Assembly (NCBI GenBank): GCA_948467545.1
Contig: CAOKER010000014.1
Coordinates: 1-64,000 of the forward strand
Length of the DNA stretch: 64,000 bases
Direction: 5' to 3'
DNA from: an uncultured Eubacteriales bacterium
GTDB taxonomy: Bacteria; Bacillota; Clostridia; Oscillospirales; CAG-272
The stretch's first letter is position 1; each line of letters opens with the position of its first letter. Under the pieces are notes generated by a model. The model did no database searches. It had not been told where the DNA came from and saw nothing but the letters and a program-made list of their open reading frames with translations. Shown here piece after piece: positions 8,027-15,688 of this stretch. The position numbers and the translations under genes were made by a program.

Positions 8027-8127
8027 TTTTTCCTCCTTGTGTACAAAACAGGGTGCGGTAGTGAAACTCATGACCCTAATATCATAATTGATAATATTTG
8101 TTATGTATAACACAAATCATATGAGAG

Positions 8128-8150
8128 GTGGGGGATTCTGAATCCCCCAC
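8128..8150. other. Perfect 10-bp palindrome with a 3-nt loop
   Basis: GTGGGGGATT and AATCCCCCAC flank CTG. It lies 38 bp downstream of the precursor peptide stop on the minus strand. No T-run follows, so it may protect the 3' end of the precursor mRNA or limit read-through rather than terminate outright. Confidence 0.6.
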
Positions 8151-8188
8151 ACTTAAACATATTCTATAAATCGGCAAACATCATTTAT

Positions 8189-8353
8189 TTATGGTTTTTT
8201 TGTTCCATTAACCGTATGGCTAGTTGGGTATGTGTTGGTGCTAGTATTTACCGTTTGATCTAGGGTGCTGTACGTGCATTTGCACTTTACAGTGCAAACA
8301 TAATCCAATGGCAAAATCTCACCGGTACTAAAAAGATTTTTTAAAAATTTCAT
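8189..8353 (-). CDS. Small Cys-rich RiPP precursor peptide (candidate)
   Basis: A 54-residue ORF starting MKFLKNLFSTGEILPLDY. Three cysteines are clustered as C-x3-C-x-C (residues 20, 24, 26), followed by a Thr/Ser/Asn-rich tail with 11 Thr in the last 28 residues and a C-terminal KKP. The ribosome binding site AGAGGAATAAAC is well placed. The gene is 37 bp downstream of a peptide-maturation protein and a radical-SAM SPASM remnant, all on the minus strand. Cys clusters with many Thr/Ser/Asn acceptors are typical of thioether-forming ranthipeptide-type or clostridial Cys-rich bacteriocin precursors. The nearest family is probably the CLI_3235/Clo7bot type, but I cannot confirm this. It is too short for ordinary ORF calls. 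Confidence 0.65.
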   Translation of the reverse strand: MKFLKNLFSTGEILPLDYVCTVKCKCTYSTLDQTVNTSTNTYPTSHTVNGTKKP

Positions 8354-8390
8354 GTTTATTCCTCTTTGATTTTTAACCTTATATGCCGAG

Positions 8391-9284
8391 TCATAGAATA
8401 TCGATATTAATGGGCAGGGATAATTTTGAAATCATTTTGTTAATCCATTCGTCTTGTTTCATCCACTCACTTATGATAGTTTCTTCTGAATTTTGAGAAA
8501 ACACTTTAAAGTTTAAATTGTCTCTGTGTTGGTATATATAGTATGGCGAGTGAGTAATAACATTTGGCATTTTGCCAAATATTCGTTTAAACATTTCGCA
8601 ATGAACTTCATTGCTATCAAAGTCTGAATCGAGACATAATATAGTATAATCAGGGTTTACTTTTTCGAAATATGCAATTATTTGACTAAATGATAATTTC
8701 CTTAACACCTGTTCATCCCAATATATGGATTTAATAACTACTTGGGGTTTATATGGTTGATAAAAATAATCGGACATACTCTCCGGGCATTTTTCATACA
8801 TGGAATCTAAAATCATGCTAGTTTTATCCAAATAGTGTCTTTCGAGTTCTACATTTTTCTCCCTAAAAACTCTTTCAAGAAGCAATTCCACATTTACAAT
8901 ATTACTACAGCTCGAAAATGTAAGAATAAGTATTGTTGGTAGCGAGGAGAACTGATTTATATCTGTTTCTCTTAATGAAAAATCTGTTGCAGTATAATTA
9001 TATGGACTTGGCATCAACATAAACTCTTGCGGTGTAATTCTGTTTGAAATTTTTTGTAGTAAACTATTATCGCCAAATACTAACAATTTATCACCATCAA
9101 AATGCTCAATGCAATCAACTAAACTGACATGATAAACAGTGTTCAGTATCTTTAATTCTTGTGTGTTATGATTTTCTCCTAACAATACAATCTCATCTGC
9201 TTCTATCAAATTTTTATAATTTGGATATGAAAGTACTGCCATGTGTTCTGTAAATGAATCAGATACTATTAATAACTTGCTCAT
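8391..9284 (-). CDS. Peptide maturation system protein, TIGR04066-like
   Basis: 297 residues with no transmembrane segment or catalytic motif I can name. The N-terminal half (MSKLLIVSDSFTEHMAVLSY, then VLLGENHN) looks like an alpha/beta domain. The placement next to a SPASM protein and a Cys-rich precursor, and the general look, fit the TIGR04066 peptide maturation proteins that accompany clostridial Cys-rich peptides and the CcpM radical SAM enzyme. That assignment is from memory of the cluster, not from a search. The gene is intact, AT-rich compared with flanking genes, and begins 16 bp after the SPASM fragment. Its role in peptide processing is unknown. Confidence 0.5.
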   Translation of the reverse strand: MSKLLIVSDSFTEHMAVLSYPNYKNLIEADEIVLLGENHNTQELKILNTVYHVSLVDCIEHFDGDKLLVFGDNSLLQKISNRITPQEFMLMPSPYNYTATDFSLRETDINQFSSLPTILILTFSSCSNIVNVELLLERVFREKNVELERHYLDKTSMILDSMYEKCPESMSDYFYQPYKPQVVIKSIYWDEQVLRKLSFSQIIAYFEKVNPDYTILCLDSDFDSNEVHCEMFKRIFGKMPNVITHSPYYIYQHRDNLNFKVFSQNSEETIISEWMKQDEWINKMISKLSLPINIDIL

Positions 9285-9300
9285 TTGTTATTCTCCTTAA

Positions 9301-10015
9301 TTATAGTTTATTGTAATAAGAAATCATCAACTCTTTTTTTACGCCTTTACACGCATTTAGTTTTTGTTCAGCGGTAAGGGCATCTTTTTCACAATCAAGG
9401 CATGAAGTAGCACACATAGAACACAACCGAAATGCATAACATTTTTTGCACTCTTCTTCAGTCATTTTTCCAATATTCAAAAATTTATGCATTAATTCAT
9501 AGTTTAAGATTTCACTTCTATAAACATTTCCAAACTTCGTAGCATCAGATTCCTTGATTTTTTCACAAGAAAACAAGTCACCATTGCAATTCACAAAAAA
9601 TCTTGACATTATAGGAACACACGGACCGTTATGATGAAGTTTTCCTTTTGAAAAATTTTTGTTATTATACAGCTTGATAATTTCTTCCTTCATAACGAAG
9701 AAGTCATTGTATTTAGAAATTTCATGTTGTATAAAACTAGAATATATATAATCTACTCCTCTAAGGTTTGCCGGTAACAAATTCAATTTTTCTTTACTCA
9801 CTCCAAATGAAACGAAGAAATCAATGATTTTGAGGATTCTCATCAGGCATTACTACAGAATTGAAACTCACATTTTCATTGAAATATATCACAACAGCAG
9901 TTTTGATTGGAATCTGAAAATCAATGAGTACTGCGCAATTACCACTATTCCATATATCAATCAACTTGTCCACATATTCAACTGAATTTCCACCGATCAA
10001 CCCCACACGACACAT
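9301..10015 (-). pseudogene. Broken radical-SAM peptide maturase (SPASM part) fused to an AMP-ligase N-terminus
   Basis: Two overlapping frames. The first (10015-9821, 64 aa) starts like an AMP-forming ligase (EYVDKLIDIWNSGNCAVLID), then changes into what looks like radical-SAM barrel sequence (NENVSFNSVVMPDENPQ) and stops. The second (9843-9301, 180 aa) continues KIIDFFVSFGV and carries a SPASM domain with GPCVPIMSRFFVNCNGDLFSC and CKKCYAFRLCSMCATSC. Removing one A from the AAAA run near 9830 would join the frames as PQIIDFF. The catalytic CxxxCxxC of radical SAM enzymes is absent. The likely history is a deletion that fused two genes of a peptide cluster, then a frameshift. The SPASM part may still be translated from its own ATG. 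Confidence 0.65.
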
Positions 10016-10140
10016 ATATTTTCCCTTTTCATATTTAAATTACATTTTTCAGATGGTTTGTTACACAATTCGAAAATATTTACAAAAAATTCTAATTTCA
10101 TTGGTATTCTGACTAATATCTAAATCTAAATTATCTTATC

Positions 10141-10182
10141 AAAAAAACAGGATATTTTTGCAAGAACACAAAAATATCCTGA
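10141..10182 (-). terminator. Strong intrinsic terminator after the integrase
   Basis: On the minus strand CAGGATATTTTTG pairs almost fully with CAAAAATATCCTG and is followed by TTTTTTTGAT. It separates the truncated integrase from the peptide locus. Confidence 0.85.
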
Positions 10183-10260
10183 TTAAATTATTTAGAATTT
10201 TTATTTCATTTACATGAAGAGACTGTATAGCATGCACAGTTGTCATGTGATACCTCCAAA

Positions 10261-11307
10261 TTATTTCAATGCTGGGAGACTATTGTAGAAATATTTTCCT
10301 CTATTTAAGAATATTCTATCATATGTACGTGTTTTTGTCAATAAAAAATACTCATTAAAAAAAGTTCTAAAAATATCGCAGAGTGCTTGCGGAATAGATA
10401 TTTGTCTAATGCTGCTTATTGTTTTAGGAAGTTTGACTTCGGGTTCCTCACCGGCAACTTTTACAACACTTCTGCGTATATGGAGAGTTCGATTTCCAAA
10501 ATCAATATCCTCCCATTTGAGTCCTGCGATTTCACCTCGTTTTGCGCCTGTATAAATAGCTGTTGCAATTACAGCATGAATATGTATAGGCTCAAGTTTT
10601 GCTTTATCAAGAATTTCAGCGACCTCTTCGTTATCAAAAGCCTCAACTTCGGGAGTAATAATCTTTGCAAATTCTAAACGGCGTGAGTCAGCAGGGTTAG
10701 TAGTGATATAGTCTTGTTTCCATGTCATCGTCATAATGGACTGCATTATAGTCAGATATCGACGGACGGTAGCCGGAGCGAGCTTTTCGCCTTTATTATC
10801 AATACGATCATCAGGCGTAGAAAGAAAGTTAATAAATTCCTGTAAGTGAAAAGGTTTGATCTTGTCAAGATGCATCGTTCCGAAATGCGTAATAAGCATT
10901 CTATCAATAGAGGTATTGTATAATACATGGGTTGTGGGAGAAATTGTTTCTTTCTTCGTTTCGATGTACACATTGCAGAAATCCTTGAACAAAGGGGTGT
11001 TAGAAGTTGGTGAAGGGATATCCACTTTAACAAGAGTAGAATGAACAGCCTGTTGGGTGTTTGTATTAAGATCAGATTCAACAATCGTTTCATCCTTGTT
11101 GCAGAGTCTTTTCTCATAGTCTAATCTACATTCTTCCTCAAGAGCTTTTACAAATGCATCAAGTTCTTTCCGCAGTTTAGATTCAGGCAGATTGATCTTC
11201 GATGGATGGAACAGACGAGATTTTTCAAACGGTCTGCCGTTCTCTAAAGTGCTGTGTGATACTCTCATCAAATAATTGTTGTTGCCTCTTTCTTTAATAT
11301 AAGCCAT
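10261..11307 (-). pseudogene. Tyrosine recombinase / phage-type integrase, C-terminally truncated
   Basis: From the ATG at 11307 (ribosome binding site GGGAGGCTATT) it encodes about 348 residues: an N-terminal arm-binding region, a SAM-like core-binding domain (LFKDFCNVYIETKKE to TWKQDYITTNPAD), and the start of the catalytic domain with the first Arg in TGAKRGEIAGLKWEDIDF. The protein ends RGKYFYNSLPALK, before the H-x-x-R box and the nucleophilic Tyr, so it should be inactive. The longer ORF to 11688 is an artefact that reads through tRNA-Pro. It sits 263 bp from the 3' end of tRNA-Pro, the classic place for the integrase of an integrative element. No second copy of the tRNA end was seen. 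Confidence 0.8.
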
Positions 11308-11509
11308 AATAGCCTCCCAAAAATATTTTTGTTGGAAGTACACCGGTGCAAGATTTTTGGGGTTGAATTCAGAAATATTGAAGGAGAAGTGCTGTGGGTA
11401 AGAAAAATACCGGTACGCTTTTTGAAAAGTTCTTTGCAATTTTCTTGCACCAACTATGAACCAAGAATGCACCAAATGGCAGATGTGTTCAAAAAGTGGC
11501 AAAACAAAC
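11308..11509. other. Candidate attachment-proximal region with GTGCAAG/CTTGCACC motifs
   Basis: Between the integrase start and the tRNA terminator, CCGGTGCAAG (11342), CTTGCACC (11442) and GCACC (11469) recur in both directions. They could be arm sites for the integrase or simple remnants. The evidence is weak. Confidence 0.25.
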
Positions 11510-11543
11510 AAAAAACGAACCAAAATCTTACGATTTGGTTCGC
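11510..11543 (-). terminator. Terminator of tRNA-Pro
   Basis: On the minus strand CGAACCAAA pairs with TTTGGTTCG (loop TCGTAAGA) and is followed by TTTTTTG. It lies 27 bp past the CCA end. Confidence 0.85.
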
Positions 11544-11569
11544 TTTTTAGCGGGATATTACCAATCCCT

Positions 11570-11645
11570 TGGTCTGAGTGACTGGACTTGAACCAGCGGC
11601 CTCTACCACCCCAAGGTAGCGCGCTACCAACTGCGCCACACCCAG
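11570..11645 (-). tRNA. tRNA-Pro (anticodon GGG), CCA encoded
   Basis: The full cloverleaf can be drawn on the minus strand. The acceptor is CTGGGTG/CACTCAG with one G-U. The D-arm is GCGC...GCGC. The anticodon stem CTACC/GGTAG closes the loop TTGGGGT, so the anticodon is GGG. The T-arm is GCTGG/CCAGT with TTCAAGT, and ACCA is encoded at the 3' end. It has its own terminator. The adjacent integrase suggests that its 3' end was used as an attachment site. Confidence 0.93.
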
Positions 11646-11962
11646 ATACAACACTGATAATTATATCACAACGGATGATAAAAGTCAATAGTTTTTTGTA
11701 AAAAGAATGGGCTTGGAGCGGAAGAATTAGAGAGAATTAGCAGGAGAATTATTTGTCGGCAGAGTCAGCACGGAAGCGGTTGCATAGCTTGTGTCATTTG
11801 CATGTAAAGTATTACTCGGCCGACTGATTTGACGCGTAAAATGATTATTCGTTCGGCAAAGCAGGCACGGAAACGGTTACATCATACATTGGATTCAACG
11901 TGAAAAACGGTTGTTTTGTCAATTGCTTGAGTTGCTTGAAGAGTTTGTTGAGGATGAGTTTT
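11646..11962. other. Intergenic stretch with an imperfect 30-bp duplication
   Basis: Two related segments near 11756 (GTCAGCACGGAAGCGGTTGC) and 11860 (AGGCACGGAAACGGTTAC) lie about 95 bp apart. The tRNA promoter should be just upstream of 11645 on the minus strand. Nothing else is recognised. Confidence 0.4.
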
Positions 11963-13018
11963 TTATTCGGATGCCGGACTAAGCGCGATTCGCTCGCAGA
12001 GAGTCTCGTAATCAAGCCCTGCGGCTGCCGCCTCCTGCGGAAGAAGGCTCGTCGGTGTCATTCCCGGAAGTGTATTTGCCTCAAGAAAGAAAAGTTTGTC
12101 GGTATTTTTGTCGTAGATAAAGTCGGAGCGGCTGTAGCTGCCCAGACGAAGTATTTTATGTACACGCAAAGCCGTATTGCGCAGCCGCGTTTCGAGGCTT
12201 TCCGGAATGTCTGCCGGTGTAATTTCTCTTGTATGTCCCTGTTGATATTTGTTTTCGTAGTCGTAGAAGCCCGACATTGGAATAATCTCGATTGAAGGCA
12301 GGGCTTCTCCGCACAGAACTCCGACGGAAAATTCGGCTCCGGAGATAAAACGCTCGGCAATTATGTCCTGGCGCTGGATTTTTGCTGCTTCAATTGCCGT
12401 TTTCAGCTCTTCTTCTGTTTTTGCGATCGATATTCCGACGCTCGATCCGCATGAGGACGGCTTTATTATGCATGGAAGACCGATGTCTTTCATTATTTTT
12501 TCGGTGCTGATATCCCGACCGTCCATACAGAGCCATTCCGCGGTTTCGATTCCCTCGTACCTTACCAACCTTTTTGAAATGTCCTTATCCATCGCGAGCA
12601 GACAGCCTGCATAGCCGCTGCCTGTGTATTTTATTCCGCAGCAGTCTAAATATGCCTGAAGCTGTCCGTTTTCTCCCATGGCGCCGTGCAAAGCTAAAAA
12701 TGTTATGTCCGCATGACGGCATATTTCAATTACACCGCGTCCTACAAGGGAATTGATGTCTTCGTTCCCTCCGCGCAGCTTTTTCCTAATCTCCGCAACA
12801 GTTTTCAGATTCGGCTCACGCGAGGATATAGAGGGAATTTTCGGCGGGACCGATGTAAAAGAATCCTCCGGTTTTTCATGTGTTTGACTATCCATATATA
12901 CGTCCAGCAGGGCTACCGAATGTCCCCGTTTTATAAGAGCGGCCGCAATTAAGGCGCCGGAGGAGAGGGAAACATCCCGCTCTGGGCTGAGACCTCCTGC
13001 GAGAATAGCAATTTTCAT
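11963..13018 (-). CDS. ddl: D-alanine--D-alanine ligase
   Basis: 351 residues, an ATP-grasp enzyme making D-Ala-D-Ala for peptidoglycan in the cytoplasm. Visible signatures are the N-terminal AILAGGLSPERDVSLSSG, LHGAMGENGQLQAYLD (Ddl HGxxGExG motif), YTGSGYAGCLLAMDKD, IIKPSSCGSSVGIS (ATP-binding loop) and the C-terminal FLEANTLPGMTPTSLLPQEA with metal and D-Ala contacts. The length is usual for the family. A ribosome binding site GGAAAGG stands 12 bp before the ATG. The gene lies downstream of mnmM on the same strand, separated by 255 bp that contain short duplications, so it probably has its own promoter or a long leader. Confidence 0.95.
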   Translation of the reverse strand: MKIAILAGGLSPERDVSLSSGALIAAALIKRGHSVALLDVYMDSQTHEKPEDSFTSVPPKIPSISSREPNLKTVAEIRKKLRGGNEDINSLVGRGVIEICRHADITFLALHGAMGENGQLQAYLDCCGIKYTGSGYAGCLLAMDKDISKRLVRYEGIETAEWLCMDGRDISTEKIMKDIGLPCIIKPSSCGSSVGISIAKTEEELKTAIEAAKIQRQDIIAERFISGAEFSVGVLCGEALPSIEIIPMSGFYDYENKYQQGHTREITPADIPESLETRLRNTALRVHKILRLGSYSRSDFIYDKNTDKLFFLEANTLPGMTPTSLLPQEAAAAGLDYETLCERIALSPASE

Positions 13019-13273
13019 TATAATACCATACCTTTCCGACGTGAAAATGAACAGAAACGAGATTTTCTCCTCTTTTCACGCTGTTCTTATCGACAGATAC
13101 TGTGTCTGTCAGGCTTCGGACTGTCGCCATGGAAACATACCATACTGGATCTGCTGCCATGGAAACATACCGAATTTGTCGGTCATCGGACTGCAATCGC
13201 TGCTGATACTGTGTCTGATAGACTTGAACTGTCTGTCAGAGACAGAATATGCCGAAAATCGGGTTTTGAGAAC
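13019..13273 (-). repeat. ddl upstream region with two pairs of direct repeats
   Basis: GCCATGGAAACATACC occurs at 13126 and 13156 (30-bp spacing), and GATACTGTGTCTG occurs at 13096 and 13205. This indicates local duplication in the presumed leader of ddl. No promoter of good consensus or terminator is clear here. Confidence 0.6.
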
Positions 13274-13837
13274 TTATTTTCGTTCCGCGATAAAGAAATA
13301 CGGAGATGACGGCGAGTTTATTATCTGAAAGCGCGAAACAGACAGCTCAAACCTGCTGATCTGTGAAAGCATGTTCTCTATCATTTCGCCTTCAAGCCGA
13401 CCTTCCTCATGTCCCGGATAAACAGCGATTAAAAGGATTCCGTCGTTATCTATCATCCAGACTGCCGCTTCTATAGCCTTTCTTGTCGATTCGCGTTTTG
13501 TTGTTACCTTCTTATCAGATCCCGGAAGCCATCCGAGGTTGAAAACACCCGCGCAGAATTTTTTCTTTACATAATTTGCCGCGTTTTCGTGAGAGTCGAG
13601 AATGAGAGTATAATTTTGCGGACAGCCGGTTTCGGTCAAAAGCTTTTGTGTTGATTCAAGTGCCTGTTGCTGAACGTCAAAAGCATATACGTGTCCCGGC
13701 ATGTCTTCGCCTCCGTATACGGCGCGGCATAGATATTCGGTGTCATGTCCGTTTCCCATTGTAAAATCAACGGCGACAGCGCCCTTTTTAAGATGGGCGG
13801 AAAGAAAATATTTGTGCAGCGACAGCAGATCTGACAT
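13274..13837 (-). CDS. mnmM: tRNA wobble-uridine methyltransferase MnmM (YtqB family)
   Basis: 187 residues from the ATG at 13837, which follows AAAGGAGACACATC. Upstream codons in frame belong to the leader and repeat R1. The SAM-binding motif I DFTMGNGHDTEYL, the second motif GHVYAFDVQQQAL, and VFNLGWLPGSDKKVTT with AVYPGHEEG are hallmarks of the YtqB class I methyltransferases. Work on this family shows that it completes mnm5s2U34 in some tRNAs of Bacillota and plants. The enzyme is cytoplasmic. The gene has its own promoter about 220 bp upstream and may be cotranscribed with ddl. Confidence 0.85.
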   Translation of the reverse strand: MSDLLSLHKYFLSAHLKKGAVAVDFTMGNGHDTEYLCRAVYGGEDMPGHVYAFDVQQQALESTQKLLTETGCPQNYTLILDSHENAANYVKKKFCAGVFNLGWLPGSDKKVTTKRESTRKAIEAAVWMIDNDGILLIAVYPGHEEGRLEGEMIENMLSQISRFELSVSRFQIINSPSSPYFFIAERK

Positions 13838-13857
13838 GATGTGTCTCCTTTCATGGT

Positions 13858-13985
13858 GTTTATAACTTAGGCAAGAGATATCCCCGCCTTTTTCGCAGCG
13901 GAAGACAATCTTCATTCAGTGAGAGTAAAGTTCCTTACTGAATGAGCAGATGCTCTGCATCTGCCGCATTGAATAACGGGAGGGC
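13858..13985 (-). repeat. Dispersed intergenic repeat R1, copy B, in the mnmM leader
   Basis: On the plus strand: TATAACTTAGGCAAGAGAT, then CATTCAGT...ACTGAATG (an 8-bp stem), then a perfect hairpin GCAGATGC-TCT-GCATCTGC. It is transcribed as part of the mnmM 5' leader and ends 21 bp before the start codon. Confidence 0.65.
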
Positions 13986-14055
13986 TCCTTATTGAACTTG
14001 AGCAAGGATATCACACATCTCTTTTGCGGCGCGAGCAAACATTTATTATAGTCTC

Positions 14056-14084
14056 AGTATAGCATACAAGCATTAATATTTCAA
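14056..14084 (-). promoter_or_regulatory. Promoter of mnmM (divergent)
   Basis: Minus strand TTGAAA (14084-14079), a 17-bp spacer, TATACT (14061-14056). It lies back to back with the plus-strand promoter at 14102. Confidence 0.7.
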
Positions 14085-14101
14085 GTAAATCGGAAAAACT
14101 A

Positions 14102-14130
14102 TTGCAAAGAAATGCTGTTTTTGCTATAAT
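14102..14130 (+). promoter_or_regulatory. Promoter of the LarA-like gene
   Basis: TTGCAA (14102-14107), a 17-bp spacer and TATAAT (14125-14130). Transcription begins near 14137, which rules out the ATG at 14102 as the start of the following gene. Confidence 0.8.
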
Positions 14131-14194
14131 GTATATATGCTTTGGCGGGCGGCGTGCCTGCCGGGTGTATCCTGCAAAGGAAGGTAGACTTGTT

Positions 14195-15508
14195 TTGATA
14201 CATAAAAGCGAAAATGGAATGTCCGACGCGGAGCTTCGCGCTGTTCTTGAGGACTTCACGGACGAATGTCTTAATGAAATTTCCGTAAAGCGGGCTTCGG
14301 CCGGAAGTGGCTGGAAAAGTGAAATTAAAGTTTTGATTTTACCGCCCGATTTTACAAGAATGTACAGCGGAGCCGGACATATTACCGCTGTTTTGATCTC
14401 TATTTTTTCCGGTATAACCGAAAAAAGCGGGCTTAAGATTGATATTGACGTTATGCCGGCGCTCGGAACGCATGTTCCTATGTCCTCGGAGGAATGCGAA
14501 GTTTTTTTTGAGGGAGCGGTTGATTACGACAGACTCATAGTTCATAACTGGCGTACCGACGTGGTTAAGCTGGGAGAGGTTCCGGCGGAATTTGTATCCG
14601 AGGTTTCGGAGGGACTGGTAAACGAGAAAATCGACGTTGAGGTAAACCGCCGTATTGTGTCGGAAGAATATGACTTGATTCTGTCTGTCGGGCAGGTCGT
14701 TCCGCACGAGGTTGTCGGTATGGCAAATTACTCTAAGAATATTTTTGTCGGGTGCGGCGGAAGCTCTATGATAAACAGCTCGCATATGCTTGGCGCGTTT
14801 TACGGTATGGAGCGGATCATGGGCAGAGATTATTCGCCTGTACGGCGGGTATTCGATTATGCCGAGAAAAATTTTATCGCGGATATACCGCTTAAATATA
14901 TTCTTACCGTTACAACCAATACGGGCGACGATGTACATATTCACGGCCTTTATTGCGGCAGGGAACGCTCGAATTTTGAGGCGGCTGTAGCTCAAAGCAG
15001 TCAGGTCAATTTTATCAAGCTTGACAGGCCGCTGAAAAAATGCATCGTTAATCTTGATGCCCGTGAGTTTAAAAGCACCTGGCTGGGAAACAAAGCCATA
15101 TATAGGACGCGGCTCGCAATGGCTGACGGGGGAGATTTGATTGTTCTTGCTCCGGGTGTCGCGCAGTTCGGAGAGGATTCCGAAAACGACAGGCTTATAC
15201 GGAAATACGGTTATATCGGACGTGAAAATGTTCTTAAGCTTGTCTCGGAAAACCGAGATTTAAAGGAAAATCTGTCGGTGGCGGCGCATCTGATTCACGG
15301 TTCTTCCGACGGTCGTTTCCGTATTACATATTGTACAAAAAATCTGTCGCGCGGCGAGATTGAAAGTGTAAATTTCGGCTATTGTCCGTATGACGAGGCC
15401 GCCGCAAAATACAATCCGGAAGAGCTGCATGACGGATGGAACTGCGGAGCGGACGGAGAGGAGTATTACTATATAAGCAATCCCGCGCTCGGCCTATGGA
15501 GTGTCTGA
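14195..15508 (+). CDS. LarA-like protein (lactate racemase superfamily, DUF2088)
   Basis: About 437 residues. The start is set at TTG 14195 because the promoter begins transcription near 14137 and AAGGAAGG lies about 10 bp before this TTG. The order of blocks fits the LarA fold: an N-terminal domain with ILPPDFTRMYSGAG, the MPALGTHVPMSSEE segment, YDRLIVHNW (His near the cofactor site), and LILSVGQVVPHEVVGMANYSKNIFVGCGG. LarA enzymes use a nickel-pincer nucleotide to racemise or epimerise 2-hydroxy acids. The substrate here is unknown, and D-mannonate or another sugar acid would fit the sugar-rich setting. No larB, larC or larE genes are in the window. Confidence 0.7.
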   Translation: MIHKSENGMSDAELRAVLEDFTDECLNEISVKRASAGSGWKSEIKVLILPPDFTRMYSGAGHITAVLISIFSGITEKSGLKIDIDVMPALGTHVPMSSEECEVFFEGAVDYDRLIVHNWRTDVVKLGEVPAEFVSEVSEGLVNEKIDVEVNRRIVSEEYDLILSVGQVVPHEVVGMANYSKNIFVGCGGSSMINSSHMLGAFYGMERIMGRDYSPVRRVFDYAEKNFIADIPLKYILTVTTNTGDDVHIHGLYCGRERSNFEAAVAQSSQVNFIKLDRPLKKCIVNLDAREFKSTWLGNKAIYRTRLAMADGGDLIVLAPGVAQFGEDSENDRLIRKYGYIGRENVLKLVSENRDLKENLSVAAHLIHGSSDGRFRITYCTKNLSRGEIESVNFGYCPYDEAAAKYNPEELHDGWNCGADGEEYYYISNPALGLWSV

Positions 15509-15688
15509 CGGAATTATAAAAAATAAGAATGTATCGTTATAAATAAGGATGCGGCAAGGATGCGGCGTTTACAGTGTGTTGTCTGACAAGCGTGGACATC
15601 GTATAATCGTGCTGACTGCCGCGGCGGTACAGCTGCGGCTGTATACAAAACAGTAAATTTTATTCATTGAAGGGAATGGTAATATATT

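Noticed and set aside
10139-10246. 35-aa ORF with GGAGG upstream of its ATG, minus strand
   Set aside because: It runs through the strong terminator hairpin, has no Cys-rich or leader-like features, and probably is read only by chance. Not excluded as a peptide relic.
11308-11688. N-terminal extension of the integrase
   Set aside because: The frame reads through tRNA-Pro and its terminator. The ATG at 11307 has a good ribosome binding site.
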